From the NCBI RefSeq assembly GCF_000799165.1, contig NZ_JUGF01000002.1, forward strand, positions 1 through 64,000: 64,000 nt of DNA. Reading direction: 5' to 3'. The stretch is from Methylotenera versatilis 7 (GTDB lineage: Bacteria > Pseudomonadota > Gammaproteobacteria > Burkholderiales > Methylophilaceae). A program made the position numbers and the translations under genes. The notes beneath the pieces are model-generated. The model was not told where the DNA came from and searched no databases. It worked only from the letters and a program-made list of their open reading frames with translations. Shown in pieces: positions 11,584 to 20,182 of the stretch; position 1 is the first letter of the stretch, and each line of letters opens with the position of its first letter.

Positions 11584-12996
11584 TTATCTTTCTGTAAAGG
11601 CGTACGATTTGGCTTTAAGTACGGGCTTAAGTAAATAAGAAAGAATCGTTTTTTTACCGGTCAAGATATCCACTTGTGCAATCATACCCGGAATGATCGG
11701 CAGATCCTTACCCAAACTGGCCTGTGCAGTACGCACGCGCACCACATAATAGGCATTACCTTTTTCATCTACTGTTGAATTGGCAGCAATACTTTCCACT
11801 TTCGCATCCAGCGTGCCATAAACCGTGTAATCATAAGCAGTCAGTTTAACAATTGCAGCTTGGTTAGGTCGTAAAAAGGCAATATCTTTAATTTGCACTT
11901 TAGTTTCCAGCACCAATGCGTCATCACTAGGTACAACCTCCAGCACTTCTTTACCCGGCTGAATCACTCCGCCGACCGTGTTATAAAATAATCGACTCAC
12001 CCTGCCATTAACAGGCGACTTCAATGTAGCTTGCTTTACCCTATCGGTTAAGCCAACGCCAGTTTCCGTAATGCTGTTCAGCTTGGCACTTGTTTCATTC
12101 AACTCTGTGCGTACCTTACTGCGAAAGCTTTGCTCTGCTTCTGTTATCTTGCGTCTGGCTTCAGAAATAGATACTTGAATACGGCTACTTTGCGCACCCG
12201 CTTGATCAATTTCACCACGTGCCCGCGTTGCTTCACGCTCTAACTTTAAAATATCAATTTCCGATACTGCGCCGCTGGCTAATAACGGCCTATTTGCCGC
12301 CAGCTCCTTTGCAGCTGACTCATAGGTTTTTTCAGCAATTTCACGCTTATACTGTACTTCTATTAGCTCTTTTTCGCGCTGCGTCATTTGATCACGCGCA
12401 ATATTAACAAGAGAACTTAACTCAGCTTGACTTGCATTATATAAAGCCTTTTCCTGCTCATAAACTTGTGGGTCTTGCGCCTTAACTTCTGGTGGCGGAT
12501 TAAAAGCAACCCCTTCTGCCAATGCCATTAATCGCGCTTGTTTGGCCAATAGTGCTAAAAACTGACTTTTATTCTCGCGCAAAGATGACACTGCACGTGT
12601 TTCATCGATTTTAATAAGGGGCATACCAGCTTTCACTAAGTCACCTTCTCTTACTAAAATTTCCGACACTATGCCGCCATCCAGAGATTGAACCACTTGC
12701 ACTTGGCGTGAAGGAATCACCCTACCCTCGCCCCGCGTTACTTCATCCACTTTGGCAAAAAACGCCCAAGTAATGACCACCAGCATAATGACTAAAATAC
12801 CATAGAGTAGCTTTCTTGCTTTAAGTGGCGCCTGTTCCAAAATCGCTAATTCAGCCTCTTCATCCCAAACTAAATTATCACGCGTTTCTGTTGGCACGAC
12901 ACGATTAACTATCCAATATACAGGCGCAGTTATCCATGACTGTTTGTTTAAAAACGTATTAAAGGCACTGATGACTTTGAATAATCCCTGACTCAT
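11584..12996 (-). CDS. HlyD-family membrane fusion protein of the type I secretion system (LapC-like)
   Basis: This 470-residue periplasmic adaptor links the inner-membrane ABC exporter to an outer-membrane TolC-type channel. It has a cytoplasmic N-terminus, one transmembrane segment (about residues 63-81), a first lipoyl half-motif (VVQSLDGGIVSEILVREGDLVKAG is the region, about 101-124), a long coiled-coil hairpin rich in E, K, R, A and Q (about 135-320), and a second lipoyl/beta-barrel part ending in SYLLKPVLKAKSYAF. Length and order match the HlyD/LapC/PrtE group. It lies 83 bp downstream of the ABC gene and 7 bp upstream of the LuxR-type gene. No TolC/LapE partner gene is present in the window. 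Confidence 0.93.
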   Translation of the reverse strand: MSQGLFKVISAFNTFLNKQSWITAPVYWIVNRVVPTETRDNLVWDEEAELAILEQAPLKARKLLYGILVIMLVVITWAFFAKVDEVTRGEGRVIPSRQVQVVQSLDGGIVSEILVREGDLVKAGMPLIKIDETRAVSSLRENKSQFLALLAKQARLMALAEGVAFNPPPEVKAQDPQVYEQEKALYNASQAELSSLVNIARDQMTQREKELIEVQYKREIAEKTYESAAKELAANRPLLASGAVSEIDILKLEREATRARGEIDQAGAQSSRIQVSISEARRKITEAEQSFRSKVRTELNETSAKLNSITETGVGLTDRVKQATLKSPVNGRVSRLFYNTVGGVIQPGKEVLEVVPSDDALVLETKVQIKDIAFLRPNQAAIVKLTAYDYTVYGTLDAKVESIAANSTVDEKGNAYYVVRVRTAQASLGKDLPIIPGMIAQVDILTGKKTILSYLLKPVLKAKSYAFTER

Positions 12997-13079
12997 TCAA
13001 TCATCCCGGATGCTGGTTTTTAGGTAAAGGATTTAGAAAGGTAATACTTAAGACTTTTTTGAGTGTCATATTTTTCATG

Positions 13080-15323
13080 CTAAAGGGCCTTACCAATCTT
13101 ACCTGCACGTAGCGCTTCGATGATTTGGGCTTTGGCACCATCGGCTACGACACGGCCAGAGTCAATCACAATAATGCGATCAGCCAAATCGAATAAACCT
13201 GTACGGTGTGAAATCAACAATAATGTTTTACCCACAGACGCTTCCATCAAGCGCTTCTTAACGGCATCTTCTGCTGAATGATCCATCGCACTGGTTGGCT
13301 CATCCAGCAAAATAATAGATGGCTTACCGATTAGCGCACGCGCAATACCAACGCCTTGTTTTTGCCCGCCAGAAAGCGTTTCACCGCGCTCACCCACATT
13401 TAAATCAAAGCCTTTGGGATGTGCGTTAATAAACTCATCGATACCACCCGCATGCGCCGCAGCTAGAACTACGGCATCATCGGCATGCGGCATGGTTACG
13501 GTCAAATTATCACGCATAGTGCCATAAAACAAATGCGTTTCTTGCTGCACATAGCCCACGCAACGACGCAATTCAGCTGGATCAATTTGTCGCGCATCAA
13601 TACCATCAATCAAAATAGCGCCTTCTGTTGGCTGATACAAACCAAGGATTAACTTATGAATCGTCGTTTTGCCAGATCCCATACGCCCCAATAAAGCCAC
13701 CCGCTCACCGGCCTTTATTTTGAATGATACCTTAGTGAGCGCACTATCTTCAGCACCTGGATAATCAAAACTCACTTCTCTAAATTCAATATCACCCCTG
13801 AAACTTGGTCGTGATAAAAAACTGGAGTCTTGCGGACGTTCCACTGGCTTATTCATAATCTCGTCTAACGACTGTAGCGAAGTAGACGCCGTATGATACT
13901 GCGTGAGCAAGCCTGCTGTTTGTGAAATCGGTACCAATGCCCGCGAAGCCAGCATGGTGGATGCGATTAAACCGCCCATGGTTAAATCGCCACTAGTCAC
14001 TAAATACACACCCAATAATATCAAGCTGATGGTGATTAATTGCTGGATGGCATTAGAACCATTATGAATCGAAGATGCCAGCAAACGTAACTTGCTGCCG
14101 ACTTCTGTCAGGTATGTCGCACTATGCTCCCATTTACGCTGCATGCCGCCTTCTACACCGAGCGCTTTTATGGTTTCTAAGCCCACTAAGCTTTCAATCA
14201 AAGTAGCATTACGCAAAGCACTTGCACGGTACATGGTTTCTGAAAGCGCGTGCATTTTGCTTTGTACACTAAAAGCATAAATCAACATCACGATTGCGCC
14301 AACAATCACTGGGATCGCCATTAACGGAGCTATCCATGCCATGACGAAAATAAAAATAATACCGAAAGGTACATCAATTAAAGTGGTAATAGTGGCGGAA
14401 GTAATAAAGTCACGTACGCTTTCAAACGAACGTAAATTGCTGGCAAAAGAGCCGACAGAATTAGGTCGTTGTTCCATACGCAAACCAAGTACCTGCTCCA
14501 TAATGCGCGCACTTAGCTTGATATCGATGCGCGTACTGGCCCAATCTAAAAAGTAAGCACGCATAGTGCGCAGGATAAAATCACCAATAACAATAACGGA
14601 AACGCCAATTGCCAACACCCACAATGTCTCTACTGAGCGATTGGGTACGACACGATCATATACATTCATGGTAAAAAGCGGCATGGCTAATGCAAACATG
14701 TTTACCACAAAAGCCGCCACCATCACATCACGGTAAATACGTTTATTTTCAGCTAAAGCACCCCAAAACCAGTGCCTTAAACGCACCGCGCCGACAATTG
14801 GTGCGCGTTTATCAAACACATATTTAGGTTTAGTGACAATGCAATATCCAGAATATTGAGCAGCAACTTCATCTAAAGTTACCAGCACTTCCGCATCGCC
14901 AAGCTCGGGGTAAATTACGCATGCTTGATTAGTTTTTGTATCAAAACTAACTAAGTTGCAAGCTTCATCGTTCTGCAATAAAAGTGTAACAGGTAAAAAT
15001 TCAGCGCGAATTTGATCAATGGGTTTTTTAAGAATAGTGACGGCTAAATTAGCACGCTCTGCTGCACGTTTAAATAAGGCAGGCGTCATTTTCCCGTTAC
15101 GCAACGGCAACCCAGCGATTAAAGCATCTTTGGTCGTTGCAATTTGATGTGCTCGACAGGCAAGTAACAAGCAACTAAGTAATGAATCATTGCCACTAAC
15201 CTGCCCTTGTATCAAAGCATCTAAATTTAAGTGGGTAGAATCTTTAACGCTAACTAGCTTTTCCGAAATGCTTTGTGGGCTATTTGGATTTTTTGCGTCC
15301 TGACTTTTATTGTCTAGACTCAT
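13080..15323 (-). CDS. Type I secretion ABC transporter, permease plus ATPase with C39-like domain (LapB-like)
   Basis: This 747-residue exporter powers secretion of the giant adhesin across the inner membrane. The N-terminus (about residues 25-165) is a C39-peptidase-like domain without the catalytic cysteine, as usual in RTX exporters that do not cleave a leader. Six transmembrane segments follow (about 180-460). The nucleotide-binding domain carries Walker A GRMGSGKTT (about 546-554), signature LSGGQ (650-654), Walker B IILLDE (670-675) and the switch His (706). An in-frame GTG at 15326 directly precedes the ATG at 15323; I chose the ATG. It is the first gene of the adhesin locus. The order exporter, adaptor, regulator, adhesin suggests co-expression, although the 83-bp gap before the adaptor could hold a second promoter. 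Confidence 0.95.
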   Translation of the reverse strand: MSLDNKSQDAKNPNSPQSISEKLVSVKDSTHLNLDALIQGQVSGNDSLLSCLLLACRAHQIATTKDALIAGLPLRNGKMTPALFKRAAERANLAVTILKKPIDQIRAEFLPVTLLLQNDEACNLVSFDTKTNQACVIYPELGDAEVLVTLDEVAAQYSGYCIVTKPKYVFDKRAPIVGAVRLRHWFWGALAENKRIYRDVMVAAFVVNMFALAMPLFTMNVYDRVVPNRSVETLWVLAIGVSVIVIGDFILRTMRAYFLDWASTRIDIKLSARIMEQVLGLRMEQRPNSVGSFASNLRSFESVRDFITSATITTLIDVPFGIIFIFVMAWIAPLMAIPVIVGAIVMLIYAFSVQSKMHALSETMYRASALRNATLIESLVGLETIKALGVEGGMQRKWEHSATYLTEVGSKLRLLASSIHNGSNAIQQLITISLILLGVYLVTSGDLTMGGLIASTMLASRALVPISQTAGLLTQYHTASTSLQSLDEIMNKPVERPQDSSFLSRPSFRGDIEFREVSFDYPGAEDSALTKVSFKIKAGERVALLGRMGSGKTTIHKLILGLYQPTEGAILIDGIDARQIDPAELRRCVGYVQQETHLFYGTMRDNLTVTMPHADDAVVLAAAHAGGIDEFINAHPKGFDLNVGERGETLSGGQKQGVGIARALIGKPSIILLDEPTSAMDHSAEDAVKKRLMEASVGKTLLLISHRTGLFDLADRIIVIDSGRVVADGAKAQIIEALRAGKIGKAL

Positions 15324-15528
15324 CACTTCAACCTGTTAAATTATATATTTAAAGCAATGTATCAATATTTTCCGAATACTACAATTGCACTAATCGTTAA
15401 TTAGTTGCTTAATATGCAACGTGTATGGCAAATTTAATACATTAGAATGCAGACCATTAAATTAAAAATATAATTTATAGCCCCAAATTAAGTTTTATTG
15501 TGTGTATATTCAGTGTTTTGGGGCAAAT
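15324..15528. other. Intergenic region upstream of the type I secretion genes
   Basis: About 205 bp of AT-rich sequence between the exporter start and a terminator. It must carry the exporter promoter, but no clear -35/-10 pair stood out. An 8-bp inverted repeat (15480-15487 with 15517-15524, GCCCCAAA and its complement, 29-base loop) and a short GTTGC/GCAAC repeat near 15407-15420 are the only structures seen. Confidence 0.4.
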
Positions 15529-15550
15529 AAAAAACCTGCCGAAGCAGGTT
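15529..15550 (-). terminator. Intrinsic terminator of the orphan membrane gene
   Basis: Read on the minus strand, AACCTGC pairs with GCAGGTT around a TTCG tetraloop and is followed by six T residues. It lies 7 bp past the stop of the minus-strand gene at 15558-15917. Confidence 0.9.
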
Positions 15551-15557
15551 AATCAAT

Positions 15558-15917
15558 TTATTTTAAATATTTACTTAAAGCAGAGCACTTTCCTTCTAGC
15601 GAAAAAAATCTCCTAATATTTCTAGACCACTCTATTACATGCAGGACAACTAAAGTAATTACGCCGGCAATAAAAGTACTTATAAATATACGATTAATTT
15701 CGAGATCAAATATTAGGGCATGCAACGCCCCCAATGATGTAACTATCATTAATATATCTGGAATTGTTATTAAAAATAATAACACTTTAATTACTTCCTT
15801 TTTTTCAGATTTAACCTGATCGTTATTTATTTGTGCCTCGGCATAAAGTCTAACCGCTGAAATGTAAACTGAAAGTGCAATCGCAGTTTGAAATAAATCT
15901 TTTGTTTCAATTGTCAT
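15558..15917 (-). CDS. Small unrecognised membrane protein
   Basis: The 119-residue product starts with MTIETKDLFQTAIALSVYIS and has three likely membrane segments: about residues 8-24 (weak), 44-64 (VLLFLITIPDILMIVTSLGAL) and 76-94 (IFISTFIAGVITLVVLHVI). A charged, Lys/Glu-rich stretch (about 34-42) lies between the first two, and a basic tail follows the last. I do not recognise the family. It is a single-gene unit: it has its own TTCG-loop terminator and more than 300 bp of gene-free sequence upstream. It is AT-rich and lies between the tRNA block and the adhesin locus, which fits accessory DNA. The coding call rests on the start, hydrophobic pattern and terminator. Confidence 0.6.
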   Translation of the reverse strand: MTIETKDLFQTAIALSVYISAVRLYAEAQINNDQVKSEKKEVIKVLLFLITIPDILMIVTSLGALHALIFDLEINRIFISTFIAGVITLVVLHVIEWSRNIRRFFSLEGKCSALSKYLK

Positions 15918-16233
15918 GATAGTAAGCCTCTCATAAAAATTTCTACGTTAGATAAAGCAAGCAACTTAATCTAAATAAAATGAGAATTGCTCGCCAACCC
16001 AATTTATATCATTAAACATTTATACATACAAAAAACCGGCAGTTACGCTGGCTATTGAGCAGTCAAGGATTTTGATAGGCGTTGAGATAAAGGCAAAGAC
16101 CTCACGCTTCCACGAGGCCCAGTGATAGAGCTAATCTCTAACTCTTTATAGCGACCTCTATACGAAGACTTAACCCAGATACTTTTGAAAGTTGAGACGT
16201 TATTAATATAACGTTGCTAAACAAACTTGAGGA
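15918..16233. other. Gene-free stretch between the small membrane gene and tRNA-Cys
   Basis: 316 bp without a credible reading frame. It contains the upstream region of the membrane gene, a perfect ACGTTA/TAACGT inverted repeat (16197-16214), and a weak GC-rich hairpin with an A6/T6 run near 16031-16053 that could end the tRNA transcript. A tRNA-Leu gene, which follows tRNA-Cys in the equivalent Escherichia coli block, was looked for and not found. Confidence 0.4.
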
Positions 16234-16307
16234 TGGAGGCGCGAGCCGGAGTCGAACCGGCCTAAACGGCTTTGCAGGCCGCGGCATAACCGCTTTGCTA
16301 TCGCGCC
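16234..16307 (-). tRNA. tRNA-Cys (GCA)
   Basis: The minus strand folds as a complete 74-nt cloverleaf starting GGCGCG, with anticodon GCA (genomic 16273-16275), T-loop TTCGACT and an encoded 3' CCA. The acceptor stem GGCGCGA pairs with TCGCGCC. The sequence aligns base for base in length with E. coli tRNA-Cys. It lies 134 bp downstream of tRNA-Gly on the same strand. Confidence 0.97.
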
Positions 16308-16399
16308 ATTAGTATTTCACTTTATAGTGACTTGATTAAGTAAAATACTTGGTTTATTTAAATACTTAATAAACCAAAAAACCAATGCTTGAAACCAAA

Positions 16400-16427
16400 A
16401 CGGCGAAAGCATGCATGCATTCGCCGT
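16400..16427. other. Hairpin in the spacer between the two tRNA genes
   Basis: ACGGCGAA (16400-16407) and TTCGCCGT (16420-16427) form an 8-bp perfect stem around a GCATGCATGC-containing loop. No T-run follows on the minus strand, so it may be an RNA-processing signal in a joint Gly-Cys precursor rather than a terminator. Confidence 0.4.
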
Positions 16428-16441
16428 ATTCAGTTATTATT

Positions 16442-16517
<76 letters not shown>

Positions 16518-16618
16518 GTCGTTAAGACAGCCAGCATTATAGCGGTTTTCAGCCCTACGTCAACACTCAAATGACTATTTTATTATTAATTTAAGCGATT
16601 ATTTTTCGATTAAAAAAT

Positions 16619-17221
16619 CTAATGAATAGACTCTTTAAGTTGCGGCCATGCCGCTTTTATATAATAAGCCATTGATAATAATGTTAAAAAAGCCGCAAAT
16701 ATAATCAATATTTGTCCTACAAATTTGGTATTAAAATGCCCTAAAAACCCTAAATTTAAACTGTCATAATAAAGTAATAAAAATATCGCCAGCATTTGTG
16801 CGGCAGTTTTTATTTTACCAATACTGGCGACAGCTACATTTCCTCTACTACCAGCACCTGCCATCCATTCACGCAATGCACTAATCGCAATTTCACGTCC
16901 GATGATAATTAAAGCAATTACCGCGCCGATACGTTCAAACTCGACCAACACAATCAAAGCTGCGGCTACCATTAACTTATCGGCCACAGGATCTAGGAAT
17001 GCGCCAAAGTTAGATGCCTGATTAAATTTACGCGCCCAAAAACCATCTAGCCAATCGGTAAATGCAGCAAGGGCAAACACCCATGCCGCGGTGACATTAA
17101 CCCAATGTGCAGGAATCGCTGCCAAGCTGGCTTGGTCGTTTGGTAAATAAAAAATCCCCACGAATACAGGAATTAGCGCGATGCGCAACACGGTTAAAAT
17201 ATTGGGGACGTTCCACAACAT
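16619..17221 (-). CDS. pgsA: CDP-diacylglycerol-glycerol-3-phosphate 3-phosphatidyltransferase
   Basis: PgsA makes phosphatidylglycerol phosphate from CDP-diacylglycerol and glycerol 3-phosphate, the committed step to the acidic phospholipids phosphatidylglycerol and cardiolipin, in the inner membrane. The 200-residue protein starts MLWNVPNILTVLRIALIPVF and carries the CDP-alcohol phosphotransferase motif D-G-x2-A-R-x8-G-x3-D-x3-D (DWLDGFWARK through GAFLDPVADK, about residues 60-88). Several hydrophobic segments follow and length is normal. It lies 39 bp downstream of uvrC, with which it is probably co-transcribed, and just upstream of tRNA-Gly and tRNA-Cys. Confidence 0.96.
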   Translation of the reverse strand: MLWNVPNILTVLRIALIPVFVGIFYLPNDQASLAAIPAHWVNVTAAWVFALAAFTDWLDGFWARKFNQASNFGAFLDPVADKLMVAAALIVLVEFERIGAVIALIIIGREIAISALREWMAGAGSRGNVAVASIGKIKTAAQMLAIFLLLYYDSLNLGFLGHFNTKFVGQILIIFAAFLTLLSMAYYIKAAWPQLKESIH

Positions 17222-17260
17222 AGGATTTTTATAACACTTTATTTTTAATATAATTTTTGG

Positions 17261-19060
17261 TTAATGAAGTTGTTCGTAAATTTTTTCAGCAAGCAGTTGG
17301 CTAATACCTTCGACTTGCGCAATTTCGTCCATACTAGCACTTTTCACACCGTCTAATCCACCAAAACGCATTAACAATGCTTTACGGCGTTTCGCACCAA
17401 CCCCTTCAATATCTTCCAAGCTTGAAGTGATGCGCGCTTTCGCACGTTTGGCACGATGACCCGTAATCGCAAAACGATGCGCTTCATCGCGAATTTGTTG
17501 CAGCAAATGCAAGCCTTGATTGTCTTTTTCCAGATTCAGCATTTCACCTGTGTCAGAAAATATCATTGTTTCCAAACCTGGCTTGCGCTCTTCGCCTTTG
17601 GCAATACCCACCAATAATATATCTGCCAGCCCGACTTCCTGCATCACTTCAATGGCAATGCCTAGTTGGCCTTTGCCGCCATCAATAAATACCAAGTCAG
17701 GTCGCACACCTTCGCCTGCCGCCACTTTTTTGTAGCGGCGCGTGAGCACATCACGCATCGCCGCATAATCATCGCCAGGCGTAATACCAGTGACGTTATA
17801 GCGGCGATATTCACTATTTTGTAAATTACCTTTATCAAACACCACACAGCTACCCACTGTGGCCTCACCCATCGTATGGCTGATGTCAAAACACTCGATG
17901 CGTTCTGTTGATTCCGGCAGATTCAACGCCTCTCGCAATGCGATCAAACGCGCCTCTTGGTTGCTTGCTGCTGCTTGCTTTTGTGTCAATGCCAGTTCCG
18001 CGTTGGTTTGTGCCATTTTTAACCATACGCGTTTATCACCAATAGCATTGGTGATGATTTTTATTTTGCGCTCAGACTGCTCACTGAAAGCCTGCTCAAA
18101 TGTTTTGGTATCGACTTCCACTCCGCACACAATCATTGGCGGTGTGTTTTGTGCCACGTAATGTTGAGTTAAAAACGCCTCTACCGTTTCCACTAAATCC
18201 GCATCTTGGGCATTTTTTGGCATAAAGCTTTTATCGCCTAAATGCCGTCCGCCGCGAATCATCACCAAGTTAATGCAATGCTGACCTTGAATATTCGCAC
18301 AAGCAATCACATCGGCATCGGAAACACTAAAGTCGCTGACAAACTGTTTGGCCTGCACTTGGCGCAGAGCCTGCATGCGATCACGAAATACCACCGCCAT
18401 TTCATATTCCTGATTCGCCGCGGCAGTATTCATTTTATCGCCCAAGGCATCCATTACCTCACTGGTTTTGCCTTCCAAAAACAATGCGGCGTGATTCACA
18501 TCATGCGCATAATCCTCGGCCGAAATGTAATCCACACAAGGTGCGGTGCAACGCTCAATTTGGTATTGCAAACAAGGGCGACTGCGATTGGCAAATACAG
18601 TATTCTCGCAAGTACGCAGCTTAAACACTTTTTGCAACAGTTGAATACTTTCGCGAACGGCGACTGAATTTGGGAAAGGCCCGAAATAACGACTGCCTTT
18701 TCGCTGCGCACCGCGATGAAAAGCCAAACGCGAAAATTTGTCGCCTGTGAGCGTAATGTAAGGGTACGATTTATCGTCACGAAACAACACGTTGTAACGC
18801 GGCATCAAGCCTTTGATGAGATTATTTTCCAGCAGCAAGGCTTCTGCTTCGCTTCTTGTTACCGTCGTTTCTATCTTGACGATATTACTCACCATCATGC
18901 GGGTGCGCGGGCTGGCCAGATTTTTATTAAAATAGCTAGAAACCCGCTTTTTAATGTCTTTAGCTTTGCCGACATAAATCACCTCATCTGCAACGTTAAT
19001 CATGCGATAAACGCCAGGCAGATTGGGGAGATTTTTTAGGGTAGGCTTTGGATCGAACAT
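17261..19060 (-). CDS. uvrC: Excinuclease ABC subunit C
   Basis: UvrC makes both incisions in nucleotide excision repair after UvrAB loads UvrB at a lesion. The 599-residue product has the N-terminal GIY-YIG nuclease (GVYRMINVADEVIYVGKAKD, about residues 16-35), a UVR/UvrB-binding helix pair (about 195-235), the RNase H-like C-terminal nuclease (ECFDISHTMGEATVGSCVVF, with FIDGGKGQL further on) and terminal helix-hairpin-helix repeats (IEGVGAKRRKALLMRFGG, then QVEGISQLLAEKIYEQL). Length is typical. Pairing with pgsA and the Gly/Cys tRNAs is a conserved proteobacterial arrangement. Confidence 0.98.
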   Translation of the reverse strand: MFDPKPTLKNLPNLPGVYRMINVADEVIYVGKAKDIKKRVSSYFNKNLASPRTRMMVSNIVKIETTVTRSEAEALLLENNLIKGLMPRYNVLFRDDKSYPYITLTGDKFSRLAFHRGAQRKGSRYFGPFPNSVAVRESIQLLQKVFKLRTCENTVFANRSRPCLQYQIERCTAPCVDYISAEDYAHDVNHAALFLEGKTSEVMDALGDKMNTAAANQEYEMAVVFRDRMQALRQVQAKQFVSDFSVSDADVIACANIQGQHCINLVMIRGGRHLGDKSFMPKNAQDADLVETVEAFLTQHYVAQNTPPMIVCGVEVDTKTFEQAFSEQSERKIKIITNAIGDKRVWLKMAQTNAELALTQKQAAASNQEARLIALREALNLPESTERIECFDISHTMGEATVGSCVVFDKGNLQNSEYRRYNVTGITPGDDYAAMRDVLTRRYKKVAAGEGVRPDLVFIDGGKGQLGIAIEVMQEVGLADILLVGIAKGEERKPGLETMIFSDTGEMLNLEKDNQGLHLLQQIRDEAHRFAITGHRAKRAKARITSSLEDIEGVGAKRRKALLMRFGGLDGVKSASMDEIAQVEGISQLLAEKIYEQLH

Positions 19061-19141
19061 TTCATTATTTTAGCACCACATACATTACTTTTCGGTTGCA
19101 GCACGAAGGTGCGCGACTTAGCTGTCACAGCGTCACGAAAT

Positions 19142-19324
19142 CTAATCGCTTAGCAACTTCCCACCAATTGACCAATCTTCATAGGGTACTTCCTCAAACG
19201 TAATATACGTATAAGATTTTGGTTTATGCGCAACGCGCTCTAAAGTTTCGGTGATTTCTTTGGCAATTTGCGCTTTTTGTTCGCGGCTAACTTCGCCTGC
19301 TAATTTGATATTGACGTATGGCAT
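19142..19324 (-). CDS. 4-oxalocrotonate tautomerase-family protein
   Basis: The 60-residue product begins MPYVNIKLAGEVSREQK. After Met removal the N-terminus is the Pro that acts as general base in this superfamily. Its length and the pattern PxVxIKLxGxxSxEQKxxIAKEIT fit the small homohexameric tautomerases, and a Tyr/Phe-rich segment (YTYITFEEVPYEDW) forms the second strand. The natural substrate cannot be told from sequence; no aromatic meta-cleavage genes are nearby. The gene is transcribed alone, about 80 bp downstream of the uvrC start. Confidence 0.85.
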   Translation of the reverse strand: MPYVNIKLAGEVSREQKAQIAKEITETLERVAHKPKSYTYITFEEVPYEDWSIGGKLLSD

Positions 19325-19392
19325 TCAAACACTCCTTTAACTTAATGAACATTCACGACATAAAACTTTCATGATGTGAGAGCTTAGACCGC

Positions 19393-20124
19393 CTAATCAT
19401 GTTTATGTGCCGAATTTAATAGTGACTTTTTATTGGTACCGTCTTTCAAAGCAAGACGAATATCATTCGCCAGCTTCAATGTCACCACTAAAATCAATGC
19501 AGAAATAAATAACGATAAAAGAGGATCGGCTGCCAGCCAGCCAGTGAAGTAAATCACGGCACCAGCCAGCAATGCAGCAACCGAACCCAATAAGTCGCCC
19601 AGTACGTGCAACAACGCGGCACGATGATTCAGATTATCTTTACCGCCATGATGATGCGCTTGGTGATGTAAACGCTGCGCAACAATCACATTCACCACCA
19701 AACCAATAAACGCAATCAGCATGACATATCCGCCAGTAATATTGAGTGGATTCTTTAAGCGCTGAATCGCCTCAAAAATAATCCAGGCGACAACGACGAA
19801 CATCAATGCCACATTAATAATAGATGCGCGAATCTCAATCTGACTTTGCCCAGAAGCATGTTTTATTAACGGTTTTTTTTGTGCTTGTGTTGACGCATAC
19901 CAAGCCAGTGCGAGCGCGAACACATCTGAAAACATATGCCATGCATCGCCCAAAAGCGCTAATGATTGCGTCCAGATACCGCCTGCAAATTCAATAACGG
20001 CAAAACCTAAAATTAAAAAAAACGGAACGGCGAATGGATTGCCGTGAGAGTGATTGTCGTCTTCTGGTTGCGGTTTACTCAAGTGATCACCTTTGATTAA
20101 TTGCTTAAATATTTTATGAATCAT
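19393..20124 (-). CDS. Cation diffusion facilitator-type metal transporter, short form
   Basis: The protein exports divalent metals such as zinc or cobalt across the inner membrane in exchange for protons. It has six membrane segments, the first metal-site motif DAWHMFSD in TM2, the matching HVLGDLLGS motif in TM5, and a His-rich loop (RLHHQAHHHGGKDNLNHR) between TM4 and TM5 like ZitB/CzcD. At 243 residues it stops just after TM6, with only about 25 residues instead of the usual cytoplasmic ferredoxin-like dimerisation domain. The frame opens at a GTG (20136), but the ATG at 20124 is the better start. It is divergent from rlmJ. Confidence 0.9.
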   Translation of the reverse strand: MIHKIFKQLIKGDHLSKPQPEDDNHSHGNPFAVPFFLILGFAVIEFAGGIWTQSLALLGDAWHMFSDVFALALAWYASTQAQKKPLIKHASGQSQIEIRASIINVALMFVVVAWIIFEAIQRLKNPLNITGGYVMLIAFIGLVVNVIVAQRLHHQAHHHGGKDNLNHRAALLHVLGDLLGSVAALLAGAVIYFTGWLAADPLLSLFISALILVVTLKLANDIRLALKDGTNKKSLLNSAHKHD

Positions 20125-20182
20125 ACAAGAAATCACGGCTTTGCCTCTATAATTTTGCCATGCAATATTCGACCATTTTGAT

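Noticed and set aside
15480-15524. 8-bp inverted repeat as a second terminator
   Set aside because: The 29-base loop and absence of a T-run make it a weak structure; the TTCG hairpin next to it is the clear terminator.
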